A stretch of DNA of 64,000 nucleotides, taken from positions 134,932 to 198,931 of the forward strand of contig JBNLGG010000001.1 in assembly GCA_050305935.1 (NCBI GenBank), in the 5' to 3' direction. The notes below the pieces were generated by a model. The model did no database searches and was not told the origin of the DNA. It worked only from the letters and a program-made list of their open reading frames with translations. This DNA comes from CAJXNP01 sp050305935 (GTDB taxonomy: Bacteria > Bacteroidota > Bacteroidia > Cytophagales > Cyclobacteriaceae). Shown here piece after piece: positions 52,573 through 62,700 of this stretch (within the stretch, counting starts at the first letter, position 1; each line of letters begins with the position of its first letter). The position numbers and the translations under genes were made by a program.

Positions 52573-54006
52573 CTATTTCTTAGAATCAATATTAGCTAGT
52601 AGATTTTTGACGGTACTGATTTCCATAAAGGAAGCGCCAATACTATCCCCAAAGTTACCGGCTACAACGACTACGCGGTCATCCTCCTTAATACCGGATT
52701 TTGTCATGAGCCTTTCAATTCCATCTTTTATAAACCCATCCCTGGATTTGGCGCCTTCCATATAATTAGAATACACGCCATATGAAAGAGATAATTCCCG
52801 CATTACCTGCTTGTTGTAGCATTGAGCGAAAATGATGCAGTTTCCACGATAGGCAGCTAACGCTTTGATTGTCCTACCGCTTGTGGTATCTGCCAGAATG
52901 GCCTTGGTGCCAAGCTGCTGGTGAGCCCTTACAGCACTATAACCAATGAAGGTGATAATATCGTTTTTGATATCCTCGACAGCCATCGGCTTTGAAACAT
53001 TTTGAACACGGGCTTTTTCCACCTCCATAGCAATATTTGTCATCACATTAACAGCTTCAATGGGGTAGTCGCCATAGGCAGTTTCACCGCTAAGCATCAC
53101 TGCATCTGTTCCATCATAAATAGCGTTGGCCACATCACTGATCTCTGCACGAGTGGGACGCGGGTGGTGGATCATGGTGTGAAGCATCTGGGTGGCTGTA
53201 ATGACCGGTTTTCCTTTTGAAATACACTTTTCAATCAACATCTTCTGGATAACAGGAATCTTATGCTGAGGGATTTCAACAGCAAGATCACCTCTGGCAA
53301 TCATTACCCCATAGACGTTCTCCAGTATTTCATCAATATTGTCTACACCGTCCTGGTTTTCAATTTTAGCAATGATCTTAATATCGCTTCCCCGTTCGTC
53401 CAGTATTTTTTGAACAGCCAGCGCATCCTCCTTATTTCTAACAAATGAATGTGCGATAAAGTCAAGATTTTGATCTACCGCAAAGTGTATATAATCTATA
53501 TCCTTTTGACTTAATGCAGGAAGTTTGACATGGACCGAAGGAATATTGACACTCTTTCTCCCTTCTATCATCCCGTCGTTCTGAGCAATACAGACAAGCT
53601 TGTCATCAACCTTTTCGATTACTGTTAAGGCAAGAGCTCCGTCGTCAATTAACACTTTGCTGTCAACTGGAACATCTTCAACAAAACCCGAATAGTTAAC
53701 ACAAACACACTCGGGAGTAGAAATACAATCTGGATCGCCCTTGATAAATATTTTGTCACCATAAGCAAGATTAATTGGCTCTGATGCCTTGGTAGTTCTA
53801 ATCTCCGGGCCTTTTGTATCAAGAAGAAGAGCAATTCGCTCAGAAACAGCCCTTACATTTTTTATTACTTTTAATGTATCTTCATGGGTCTGATGTGCAG
53901 TATTTAGACGCACTACATTCATTCCCGCTTTTCTCAATTCTTTTATAAACTCAACATCACACTTCCTGTCAGAAATGGTAGCTACTATCTTGGTCTTTTT
54001 TCTCAT
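52573..54006 (-). CDS. pyk: pyruvate kinase
   Basis: 477 residues. 'KIVATISDRKCDVEFIKELRKAGMNVVRLNTAH' at the start, 'LLDTKGPEIRT', the catalytic Lys in 'IIAKIENQDGVDNIDEIL' and the metal-binding Glu beside it, 'GVMIARGDLAVEIP', and 'AVMLSGETAYGDYPIEAV'. The B domain is between. Converts phosphoenolpyruvate and ADP to pyruvate and ATP. A good -7 box lies at 54055. The usual 'S/T-R' of the first motif is 'S-D-R-K' here, an acceptable variant. Confidence 0.95.
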   Translation of the reverse strand: MRKKTKIVATISDRKCDVEFIKELRKAGMNVVRLNTAHQTHEDTLKVIKNVRAVSERIALLLDTKGPEIRTTKASEPINLAYGDKIFIKGDPDCISTPECVCVNYSGFVEDVPVDSKVLIDDGALALTVIEKVDDKLVCIAQNDGMIEGRKSVNIPSVHVKLPALSQKDIDYIHFAVDQNLDFIAHSFVRNKEDALAVQKILDERGSDIKIIAKIENQDGVDNIDEILENVYGVMIARGDLAVEIPQHKIPVIQKMLIEKCISKGKPVITATQMLHTMIHHPRPTRAEISDVANAIYDGTDAVMLSGETAYGDYPIEAVNVMTNIAMEVEKARVQNVSKPMAVEDIKNDIITFIGYSAVRAHQQLGTKAILADTTSGRTIKALAAYRGNCIIFAQCYNKQVMRELSLSYGVYSNYMEGAKSRDGFIKDGIERLMTKSGIKEDDRVVVVAGNFGDSIGASFMEISTVKNLLANIDSKK

Positions 54007-54054
54007 TTAGAAATAAGGTTAATTATTAAGGTCGACAAAATTATGAAGATTACG

Positions 54055-54062
54055 CAAATGTA
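54055..54062 (-). promoter_or_regulatory. -7 box in front of pyk
   Basis: Leftward TACATTTG, a perfect TAnnTTTG element, 49 bases before the pyk ATG. No matching -33 box was clearly seen. Confidence 0.4.
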
Positions 54063-54124
54063 AAATATTTTCGCTGGCCTATTTTAAAGAAGAGAAAAGT
54101 AATAATAAATTAATGTTTAACGAA

Positions 54125-54799
54125 TCAGCAGGAATGGGTGGATAAATCTGCTTTCTTTGCCAAAATGGCGGCATTTTCTGTAATGATGTCAAATCTCTTT
54201 TCCAGATAGTCTTCTTTTCTGAATAAAGCTGTACTAATCCCCAGGGCTGTCGCTCCGGCTCTAAACCATTCTTCCAGGTTGTCCTTATTTACGCCACCGG
54301 TAGGCAATAGTGGAATATTCGGCATTGGAACAGTTATTTCTTTAATGTAGCCTGGCCCTAAGGATGCCGCAGGAAAGACCTTAACCAGTGTTGATCCCAT
54401 TTGAAATGCAGTGAATATTTCAGTGGGAGTGAGGGCGCCCATGCACGTAGGAGTCTTAAACCTTTTTGCATATTTTTGAATTTTCTTATCTGTAATTGGG
54501 GATACAATAAACTCAGCCCCTGCATTGATGCTTTGCTTTGCCTGTTTTATGGTCGTCACGGTCCCTACTCCGAGAAGGATTTTTCTTCCAAAATGCTCCG
54601 TCACTCTTTTGATAGCCCTTAATGCATTTGGGGTATTGAGGGATATTTCAAGTGTGGTTACCCCGCCATCCACCAATGCTTGTACCAGTTCCAGGATGTA
54701 TTCGGTATGATCCACACGGATGATTCCGACGATTTTAGAGGTTAAAAGTCTGTTTTTCCGATCAGCAAAAGAAATGGCTTGTTCCATTTTTATTAACAT
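54125..54799 (-). CDS. eda: KDPG/KHG aldolase
   Basis: 224 residues (an ATG four codons later at 54787 is an alternative start). TIM-barrel: 'LLTSKIVGIIRVDHTEYILELVQALVDGGVTTLEISLNTP' with the catalytic Glu, 'LLGVGTVTT', the Schiff-base Lys in 'MGSTLVKVFPAASLGPGYIKEI', and 'PLLPTGGVNKDNLEEWFRAGATALG'. Cleaves 2-keto-3-deoxy-6-phosphogluconate (or 4-hydroxy-2-oxoglutarate) to pyruvate and an aldehyde. Divergent from the gluconate-type permease gene with a shared 91-base promoter region; the two could act on the same sugar-acid pathway. Confidence 0.9.
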   Translation of the reverse strand: MLIKMEQAISFADRKNRLLTSKIVGIIRVDHTEYILELVQALVDGGVTTLEISLNTPNALRAIKRVTEHFGRKILLGVGTVTTIKQAKQSINAGAEFIVSPITDKKIQKYAKRFKTPTCMGALTPTEIFTAFQMGSTLVKVFPAASLGPGYIKEITVPMPNIPLLPTGGVNKDNLEEWFRAGATALGISTALFRKEDYLEKRFDIITENAAILAKKADLSTHSC

Positions 54800-54890
54800 A
54801 AGGGTTATCCGACAAATATTAGCGATTTAAAATTAAATAATATTTCTTAGTAAGAATGTTTGCTTACTTTTTTATCAAAACTACCCAACT

Positions 54891-56240
54891 ATGACTCCTT
54901 TAAGCCTCTTGTTAATTGCGCTTTCCGCTATAGGATTTTTATTGGTGATGGTACTGGTACTCAGAATACATGCCTTCATTGCTCTTTTATTGGTCAGCAT
55001 TTATGTAGGCCTGATCACCGGGATGCCGCTGGAAACGATTTACGAGAGTGTGCAAAACGGGATGGGGGGTATTCTTGGCTTTGTGGCAATCATCGTAGGT
55101 GTTGGTTCTATTTTTGGGCAAATCCTGGAGTCGTCGGGCGGAGCGCAGCAGATGGCGCAACGTATTGTTAAAACCTTTGGCATCGAAAAGTCCGAATGGG
55201 CGCTGACCATCATTGGGTTTATTATTGCCATCCCAATTTTTCTGGACGTGGGATTTATCATTCTCGTTCCCTTGATATACTCTCTTTCCAGGTCCACCGG
55301 AAAATCAACTTTGTTTTTTGCTATTCCGCTACTGGCTGGATTGGCGGTGACCCATTCATTTATTCCACCAACTCCCGGCCCGGTGGCCGTAGCCGACATA
55401 TTAAAAGCGCCGCTTGGTATGGTCATTCTTTTTGGGTTTATCATTGGTATTCCCTGTGCAGTAGTGGCAGGACCAATATTTGGGAGGCATATTGCCAAAA
55501 AAATCCATCTGCATCCTCCGAAGCTTGAAATTGGACAGGAGTCTGCAATCGAGAAGCAGTTTTCATTGTTCTCCATCATTTTTTCAATCCTGCTTCCATT
55601 GATCCTGATTGTGGCGAAAACGTTGTTTGAGTTTTTGGTTGAGAATGGATCACTGGAAAGTAATGGCGTAATCAATGCCATCGTTTTCCTCGGTCACCCT
55701 TTCAGCGCCTTGATCATTGCTACGTTTTATGCGGTCATTTTCCTGGGACTGCGAGGAGGTTTTAATAAATCTCAAATACTGGAAATGGCCAACAAAGCGC
55801 TCGGTCCGGCAGGTATCATTATTTTAGTGACTGGAGCTGGCGGTGTTTTTAAGGAAATATTAGTCGACAGTGGTGTGGGTAAAAGCCTTGCGGAATTAAT
55901 GGCGGAAATGCCGCTGTCTCCCTTGGTGTTGGCTTATTTACTAGCGGTGGTGATTCGGGTGACACAAGGTTCGGCCACCGTGGCAATGATCACGGCGGCA
56001 GGTATGATTGCCCCGATTCTTGAGTTGGCTGGTACCAGTGGAGCTTATAATGCATTGACCGTAATCGCCATCGCATCCGGTGCCACCATCCTTTCACACG
56101 TGAACGACAGCGGTTTTTGGTTGATAGGGAAATATCTGGGGATGACCGAGAAACAAACCTTGCGATCCTGGACGGTAATGGAAACCATCATTTCAATTAC
56201 AGGATTTGTATTGACAATAGTGTTGAGTTTATTTTTATAA
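54891..56240 (+). CDS. gluconate:H+ symporter family permease (GntP)
   Basis: 449 residues, about 12-14 membrane spans. GntP-family features: 'QNGMGGILGFVAIIVGVGSIFGQILESSGGAQQMAQRIV', 'SFIPPTPGPVAVADIL', 'VIRVTQGSATVAMITAAGMIAPIL' and 'LSHVNDSGFWLIGKYLGMTEKQTL'. Imports gluconate or a similar sugar acid with protons. Divergent from the KDPG aldolase gene. No gluconate kinase is in the window. Confidence 0.93.
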   Translation: MTPLSLLLIALSAIGFLLVMVLVLRIHAFIALLLVSIYVGLITGMPLETIYESVQNGMGGILGFVAIIVGVGSIFGQILESSGGAQQMAQRIVKTFGIEKSEWALTIIGFIIAIPIFLDVGFIILVPLIYSLSRSTGKSTLFFAIPLLAGLAVTHSFIPPTPGPVAVADILKAPLGMVILFGFIIGIPCAVVAGPIFGRHIAKKIHLHPPKLEIGQESAIEKQFSLFSIIFSILLPLILIVAKTLFEFLVENGSLESNGVINAIVFLGHPFSALIIATFYAVIFLGLRGGFNKSQILEMANKALGPAGIIILVTGAGGVFKEILVDSGVGKSLAELMAEMPLSPLVLAYLLAVVIRVTQGSATVAMITAAGMIAPILELAGTSGAYNALTVIAIASGATILSHVNDSGFWLIGKYLGMTEKQTLRSWTVMETIISITGFVLTIVLSLFL

Positions 56241-56483
56241 ATAGTCTTTAGTAGCAAGCCGATATGCGTTTAAAATCCGCACATGATGGTCGGGAGCGAG
56301 TTCATTTAAAAAAGTGGTAAGAAGCGGATTTTGGAATTTCTGATAAAACATCGTCCTAATCCTTTCAAAAGTTTCGGGGTCGGGTACAGATAATAGCAGC
56401 TTTTCCACCTCCAATGCCCTTTCAGGCTGGTTTATCAATTCGCCAAATTTATCAACGTAGCTCACTACCAGGCTTGTTTTCAT
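56235..56483 (-). CDS. small hypothetical protein (82 aa)
   Basis: MKTSLVVSYVDKFGELINQPERALEVEKLLLSV…, all alpha-helical, no signal peptide, no recognised motif. Its 3' end overlaps the GntP gene by six bases. It lies 38 bases downstream of the next small leftward gene, so the two may be one transcript. Confidence 0.5.
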   Translation of the reverse strand: MKTSLVVSYVDKFGELINQPERALEVEKLLLSVPDPETFERIRTMFYQKFQNPLLTTFLNELAPDHHVRILNAYRLATKDYL

Positions 56484-56521
56484 CTGTTTATATTTAATTT
56501 TTCAATGGTCAAATGCCGGTT

Positions 56522-56821
56522 TCATGGTTTGCAATAGTTTATGATCTTCCGGTACATTTCTTTTAACTCCACGGATGATTGCTTCTCAAATGACTCCCTC
56601 CCTTCCCATAGCGTGACGGCATATTTTTTAAACGGGTAGAAGTTGATGCCTTCAAAGTTTGATATTTCAGGGATCTTTAAAAGCCTATTTTTGGTTGTCA
56701 TGTAGCTTTTTTTATCGATTCCGTCAAAGATAGAATCGATGAGAATTAGTTCGCCTTTATCAGTAAGTGGCATAACCGGGCACATATTTGGAAAGCTTTT
56801 TGAGTTTGCTCCAATTTTCAT
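56522..56821 (-). CDS. small hypothetical protein (99 aa)
   Basis: MKIGANSKSFPNMCPVMPLTDKGELILIDSI… A short mixed alpha/beta protein with a basic core (KKSYMTTKNRLLKIPEI) and an amphipathic last helix. No signal peptide and no family recognised. Upstream (56822-57112) is an AT-rich spacer with no gene. Confidence 0.5.
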   Translation of the reverse strand: MKIGANSKSFPNMCPVMPLTDKGELILIDSIFDGIDKKSYMTTKNRLLKIPEISNFEGINFYPFKKYAVTLWEGRESFEKQSSVELKEMYRKIINYCKP

Positions 56822-57112
56822 ATTTTAGGTGATTCAAAAATTATCGAATTTTAAACATTGTATTATTATCAAGGTCTTAATTTTAATTTTTTTTAATACT
56901 TACAGTGATTGTTTATAATATTTAAACAAATGAGTGGTTTGCGCCCAACGGTAAAATTAAGATAAAAAGGGGTGGAGAACGTTTTTAAGTAAGTGTTTTT
57001 CAATAGGTTAATATGCCGGGGGATAGCGGATAGGGTGCAGGTTAAGAATGATTTTTTTGACAACTGCTGTGTTAAATATTTGGAACAATATAGGAATTTT
57101 AAAAACTGACTT

Positions 57113-57349
57113 ATGGAACGAGAGAGCCATGCTCATATCATTACCGAAATTCATGGTGCCCTTGAGAAAAAAAATTTTGAAAAGGTAATTGAGATTGTCC
57201 GTAAAATACCGTCCACTCCCGAATTAGATGATATCAGCCAAACTTTTTTATTGACATATCATTATAATTTTAAGAGTAAATTCATGGAGAAGGCGGATTT
57301 TAATTACTGTATGAAATTCTCGGACCTTATCAATAAAAGGGTTCATTAA
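57113..57349 (+). CDS. small hypothetical protein (78 aa)
   Basis: MERESHAHIITEIHGALEKKNFEKVIEIVRKIPS…, two or more helices like a short TPR/helical-hairpin protein. Not recognised. It ends seven bases before the stop of the opposing ABC permease gene. Confidence 0.45.
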   Translation: MERESHAHIITEIHGALEKKNFEKVIEIVRKIPSTPELDDISQTFLLTYHYNFKSKFMEKADFNYCMKFSDLINKRVH

Positions 57350-57355
57350 CAAGCT

Positions 57356-58522
57356 TCAAAGCTGGCTGAGGGTTTTACTGATGTCAGACCGGTAAGAATT
57401 AACGGCGGGTAGAATAGCGCCCAGGACACCAGCGATCATTCCTAATAACAAAATATATAATTCCGCCGGATGAAAGGTGGTCCCGGATAGAAAATGACCG
57501 GAATGTCCGCCAAAAACCCCACCCATCATCCACAAAAGCAGGTGCGATAAACCCAGCCCAATCAAGGTTCCCACCAATGAAATAAAAAAGCCTTCTGCGA
57601 CGATAAAAAGGAATAATTTCTTCTTTGTTGCTCCCAATGCCCGAAAGATGGCCATGTCGTAGAGGCGTTCATTTAAGGTGGAATACATGCTGATGAAAAT
57701 ACTCAGCGAAGCAATGCCCACCAGCAGGAAGGCGATAAGGTTTAAAAAACGTGTGCCGGTACCCAGCATGCTTAATAATTTTGTCAATTCAAAGGCAGGG
57801 ACCGCTGCCTGGAGATTAGCGGTATTATTGACTATTCTGGGTAATTGAACGGCCGCCATCGGGGTTCTGTATTGAATTAGAAGGTTGGTAACAGCATGGT
57901 CGGAAGAATCCGAGCCGTGGACATGCCAATAACTCGTCAAGGTAGTGAATAGCAATTGATCCTGGGCTTTTCCGCTTGGCTCCAATATCCCCACCACTTT
58001 AAAATGATGCTCCTCATGCCCGCCATCGTCTGCAAATCCATGCGATCCTTCGAAGGTATCACCCGGTTTTAATTTTAGCTCCCGGGCAACCGTCGCACCT
58101 GCAAGGATCTCCAGTTCTTCGCTGGGGAAAGCTCCTTCTGCCACATTCAAATCAAACAAGCTATAATACCCTGTATCCGTACCGATGATCCTGTAACCAT
58201 CGTAACTATCACCTACAGACAGGGGAACCGCATTTTTCACCAGTCGATGACGGGCAATATAATTTGCGTCGTCGATGGAGATATTCCCGGTGGGAAAATC
58301 AATATGAAAAAGCGCAGAAAGTATGATTTGCATGGGGCTGCCCTTTGCACCAATTACCATGTCCACGTCCCTGATGTTTTTCTCAATGGAACTGGTGATT
58401 TGCTCATTTACCAGTAGCAGCAGCGTAATGATGATAATTCCAAAGGCAAGAATGATCATGCTCAAAGCTGTTTGCAGCTTCTTATGGATCAAATAGGCAA
58501 TGCTTATTTTGAGCATGTTCAT
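57356..58522 (-). CDS. ABC transporter permease (FtsX/MacB/LolE-like)
   Basis: 388 residues. One N-terminal span ('LQTALSMIILAFGIIIITLLLLV'), a periplasmic domain, and three C-terminal spans of the FtsX type ('ASLSIFISMYSTLNERLYDMAIFRALGATKKKLFLFIVAEGFFISLVG'). 'VIGAKGSPMQIILSALFHIDFPTGNI' and a short His-rich loop ('GGHEEHHFKVVGILEPSGKAQDQLLFT') belong to a subgroup of this family seen near metal-related genes in other bacteria; a metal role here is only a suggestion. Four bases overlap with the ATPase gene. Confidence 0.82.
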   Translation of the reverse strand: MNMLKISIAYLIHKKLQTALSMIILAFGIIIITLLLLVNEQITSSIEKNIRDVDMVIGAKGSPMQIILSALFHIDFPTGNISIDDANYIARHRLVKNAVPLSVGDSYDGYRIIGTDTGYYSLFDLNVAEGAFPSEELEILAGATVARELKLKPGDTFEGSHGFADDGGHEEHHFKVVGILEPSGKAQDQLLFTTLTSYWHVHGSDSSDHAVTNLLIQYRTPMAAVQLPRIVNNTANLQAAVPAFELTKLLSMLGTGTRFLNLIAFLLVGIASLSIFISMYSTLNERLYDMAIFRALGATKKKLFLFIVAEGFFISLVGTLIGLGLSHLLLWMMGGVFGGHSGHFLSGTTFHPAELYILLLGMIAGVLGAILPAVNSYRSDISKTLSQL

Positions 58523-59145
58523 CGCAATGCCAATTGGTTTTTGAAATGTTCCTTCAGCCGCTGGTCGTGCGTGGCGATTAATAAAGTCGCCCGATGTTTT
58601 TCCGTCTGCTCCAGTAGCAGTTGGGTGACCTTTTCTGTGTTCATGTCGTCTAGCGCAGCCGTCGGCTCGTCTGCCAATAAAACGGAGGGATTATTTACCA
58701 ATGCCCGGGCAATGGAAAGCCGCTGTTGCTCCCCCTGGCTTAGCGTCGATGGTTTCCGCATTCTTTTTTCGTAAAGGCCAAGGTCATTTAAAAGCTGGTT
58801 GATCTTTTCCGGGTTTTTCTGCCTGGAGAAATACTGGCCAATGAGCAGGTTATCAAATACGTTGAGTGCCGAAATAAGCCGCGACTGCTGAAAAACAAAG
58901 CCAATATGCCGACCTCGGAATTTATCGCAGGCGCTTTCGGACAATTGGTTTATTTTCTGTTTGTCAATGATGACCTCGCCTTTTTGGGGCGTCAAGAATC
59001 CGGCAATTAAATGTAGTAGTGTAGTCTTGCCACAACCAGAATTTCCAAGCACGAGGAGTGAATGATTCTCCGGCAGGTCAATTTCCGGGAAAATGAGTGT
59101 TGACTTGCCGTCGTGCGAATATTGCAGTTTGGTGGTTGAGAGCAT
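58519..59145 (-). CDS. ABC transporter ATP-binding protein (LolD/MacB-like)
   Basis: 208 residues from the ATG at 59145 (19 more open codons upstream look like a membrane stretch and are not family-like). Walker A 'GNSGCGKTTLLHLI', Q loop 'GFVFQQSRLI', signature 'LSQGEQQRLSIARAL', Walker B 'VLLADEPTAALD', H loop 'LIATHD'. Powers the permease encoded next, overlapping by four bases. Confidence 0.92.
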   Translation of the reverse strand: MLSTTKLQYSHDGKSTLIFPEIDLPENHSLLVLGNSGCGKTTLLHLIAGFLTPQKGEVIIDKQKINQLSESACDKFRGRHIGFVFQQSRLISALNVFDNLLIGQYFSRQKNPEKINQLLNDLGLYEKRMRKPSTLSQGEQQRLSIARALVNNPSVLLADEPTAALDDMNTEKVTQLLLEQTEKHRATLLIATHDQRLKEHFKNQLALR

Positions 59146-59184
59146 TTTTCTGTTAAATAGGCAATTAATTGAAAATAATATAAA

Positions 59185-59222
59185 ATAAAAAAGCCGCCCC
59201 AATTTTACCTTGAGACGGCTTC
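59185..59222 (-). terminator. terminator of trxA
   Basis: Leftward transcript: AAGCCG / CGGCTT outer stem with a looser inner part, followed by a T-rich run (complement of A 59182-59190). It lies 23 bases after the thioredoxin gene. Confidence 0.6.
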
Positions 59223-59244
59223 TTAATAATATATGAAAATTCTT

Positions 59245-59568
59245 CTAGTTGAATTGTGCTTCCAGCTTTTGAGAAAGAACTGATTTGGGAACAGCGCCCA
59301 CTTGCTTGTCTACGATTTCATTGTTTTTAAAGAATAACAATGTGGGGATGCTTCGGATGCCAAATTTTGCCGATACCTGTGGATTGCTGTCCACGTCTAC
59401 CTTTGCAATTACAGCTTTTCCATCATATTCGCCTGCTAATTCCTCAACTACAGGGCCGATCATTTTACATGGACCACACCATTCAGCCCAAAAGTCAACT
59501 AGCACCGGCTTATCTGTAGATAATACTTCCTGGAAGTTTGCATCTGTAATTTCAATTGGTTTAGACAT
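59245..59568 (-). CDS. trxA: thioredoxin
   Basis: 107 residues from the ATG at 59568. 'KPVLVDFWAEWCGPCKMIGPVVEELA' with the redox-active CGPC, 'KVDVDSNPQVSAKFGIRSIPTLLFFKNNE' with the cis-Pro, and a normal length make it a classical thioredoxin, which keeps cytoplasmic proteins reduced. Downstream of dnaE on the same strand with a 145-base gap. Confidence 0.95.
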   Translation of the reverse strand: MSKPIEITDANFQEVLSTDKPVLVDFWAEWCGPCKMIGPVVEELAGEYDGKAVIAKVDVDSNPQVSAKFGIRSIPTLLFFKNNEIVDKQVGAVPKSVLSQKLEAQFN

Positions 59569-59713
59569 AATCAAATCTTTTAATTCCTATTATTTTTTAA
59601 TTAACACATAACTGCAAATATAGCACAAAGTTTCCCTTGGTAGCTTTTTTTTTAACCTCGCGGTTTAATTTGTACAAAATACGACAACTGCCGCTTCCTC
59701 CCTTTTTGCTAAT

Positions 59714-62700
59714 CTATTTGGTATGGACTTTCACATGGATCTTGCTAAGCTCACTTAACTGCTTTATAAAATCGTCCTCCGGGTGAACCAGATATCTTCT
59801 GGATAGCAGATCAATGAAGGTTTCCGTCTCTTCATCCACCAGGCTTACCTTCAGTTGGCAATTGCCCGGAAAGGTGGACGCGATTTTTTCGATATTATCC
59901 ACCATAAGATCGTCGAGGTCAACGGGTCGAATGGTCAGGCGCACTTCCTTACTGAGTTTTTCTCTTATTTCGCTCAATAATTTAATGTCGTTGATCTTAA
60001 ATTCAGGAGCTTTATCGCCCCAGGGCTTTTGGACTACCTGGCCTTTCATGTATAAAAACCAGTCCTTTACTAAATACTCTTTCAAACGGAGGTAGTCATC
60101 TGAAAATAAGTAAAATGCATGTGATTCGTCGTAGTCTTCCACCGTCAGGACGCCAAAAGGCTTTCCCGTTTTGGTGGTTCGGTGAGCTACATCCGTCACA
60201 ATCACTCCAAAAGTAAATTCCTGTCCCATCCGGTCGTCCAGCTCTTTCAAATACTTCAAAGACCCATTGCAGAAATTATCGATTTCAAAGCGGAACTGAT
60301 CCAGAGGGTGACCGGAAATATAAAGTCCCACAACCTCCTTTTCAATCTTGAGTTGCTCTAACTGCGAATACGGCTCGAAATTCTCCACCTTCGGTTTGGC
60401 GACCACCGCAGCATCCGCCCCACCAAATAATGACTGCTGGTTACTGTTTACTTCCATGGCCATTTTACTGGCATAGCGCATGGCCTTTTCAATGAGGTTT
60501 TGATCATTTTCCCCGGCGAATAAATATTGCTTTCGATGGTATTCAGGAAAACAATCAAAGGCACCGGCCATCGCTAAAGCCTCGAAGGTCTTCTTATTAA
60601 CCGATCGTGAACTAACCCTGGACGAAAAGTCAAAAAAGTCACTAAATTTCCCATTGGCCTCCCTTTCCTCGATAATGGCCTGAACGGCTGCTTCACCCGA
60701 TCCCTTGATCGCTGCCAATGCAAAACGGATTTGCCCCTGTTCGTTCACAGTAAATTTCACCCCGGATTCATTCACGTCTGGCCCAAGCACCGGGATGCCG
60801 GAGCGATGACATGCCTCCATGAAGAAAGAGACTTGCTTGATATCATTCATGTTATTGCTCAAGACAGCCGCCATATATTCGGCGGGATAATGGGCCTTGA
60901 GGTAAGCGGTCTGATAGGCAATCCACGCGTAACAGGTAGAGTGTGATTTGTTAAAAGCATAAGACGCAAAGGCTTCCCAGTCTTTCCATACCTTTTCCAA
61001 GACATCTTTTGGATGCCCCTTTTCTGCGCCCTGGTTGATAAATTTGGGTTTCAATTGTTCCAGCAGCGCAAATATCTTTTTACCCATCGCCTTTCGGAGG
61101 ACGTCAGCCTCACCTTTAGTGAACCCGGCGAGCTTTTGGGATAGAAGCATTACCTGCTCCTGGTAAACGGTGATACCATACGTTTCCTGGAGGTATTCCT
61201 CCATTCCTTCCAGATCGTAGGTAATTGGCTCCTGGCCGTGCTTACGTTTGATGAAGCTGGGAATGTATTCCAATGGCCCCGGCCGGTACAGGGCATTCAT
61301 CGCAATCAAGTCCGCAAAAACCGTGGGTTTCAATTCCCGAAGGTATTTTTGCATGCCCGCAGATTCGTATTGGAATATCCCGACAGTGTCACCTCGCTGG
61401 AAGAGTTCGTAGGTCTTCTCATCATCCAATGGAAAATTGTCCGGATCGAGGTCTACATCGTGGAGTTCTTTCACCAGTTTGACGGTATCTTTTATCAAGG
61501 TGAGCGTTTTCAGACCTAAAAAGTCCATCTTAAGCAGACCAGCACTTTCCACCACCGAGTTGTCAAACTGGGTGCAATACATGTCGGAATCCTTGGCCAA
61601 CGCCACGGGAACAAAATTGGTGATATCATCGGGTGTAATGATCACCCCGCAGGCGTGGATTCCTGTATTTCGCACGGAGCCCTCAATGATCCTCGCCTGG
61701 TTCAGCGTTTGAGCCGATAGGTCACTCCCGGAAAGGATCTTTTTCAACTCATAGGCCATGTCAAGCTGTTCACCGGAAAGTTTTTCCTTTAGTTGTTTGT
61801 CATCAAAGCCAAACAATTTGCTCAGCTTAATATCCGGGACGAGCTTGGCAATTCTATCTGTATCTGGTAAAGGTAATTCCAGCACACGTCCTGCATCGCG
61901 GATGGACGATTTGGCCGCCATTGTTCCATAGGTGATGATTTGTGCTACCTGGTTAGCGCCGTATTTTTTGATTACATAATCAATGACCTTTTGCCTTCCT
62001 TCATCATCAAAATCGATATCAATATCAGGAAGAGATACCCTGTCCGGATTTAAAAACCGCTCAAACAGGAGGTCATACTCAATGGGGTCTACATTGGTTA
62101 TCCCAATGCAATAGGCAACAACGCTTCCAGCGGCACTTCCCCGGCCTGGCCCAACAGACACACCCATGTCGCGGGCTGCTCCGGTAAAATCCTGCACGAT
62201 CAGGAAATAGCCAGGATACCCGGTCATTTCAATGGTGGTTAACTCAAAATCAATTCTCTCCTGGATTTCCCGGGTAATTTCTTTGTATCGCTTTTTTGCT
62301 CCTTCATAAGTAAGGTGTCTCAGGTAATTGTTTTCGCCTCGTTTGCCACCGTCTTCCAGATCTTTTGCATCTTTAAATTCGTCCGGAATTTCAAATTTTG
62401 GAAGCAGAACCTCTCTTGCCAGTTTGTAAGTTTCAATTTTATTGACAATCTCTCCTGTGGTTTTAATGGCATCAGGAAGATCGGCAAACAGCTCCTTCAT
62501 TTCCTGTGGAGACTTGATGTAGTATTCATCATTGGGGAAACCAAAACGGAAATCCCTTCCCCGTCGACCAAGATATTTTTTGGGTTTGCTTTTCGCCTCC
62601 GCATCTTTTACGCAAAGCAATACATCGTGAGCTTCCGCATCTTCTTTTTTGGTGTAGTAGGTATTGTTGGCAGCAAAATATTTGACACCATGCTTTTCTG

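Noticed and set aside
57056..57082. Possible promoter (TTTG and AATATTTG) before the 78-residue gene
   Set aside because: The spacer between the boxes is only 15 bases, shorter than the usual 17-23, and the -7 box has a mismatch.
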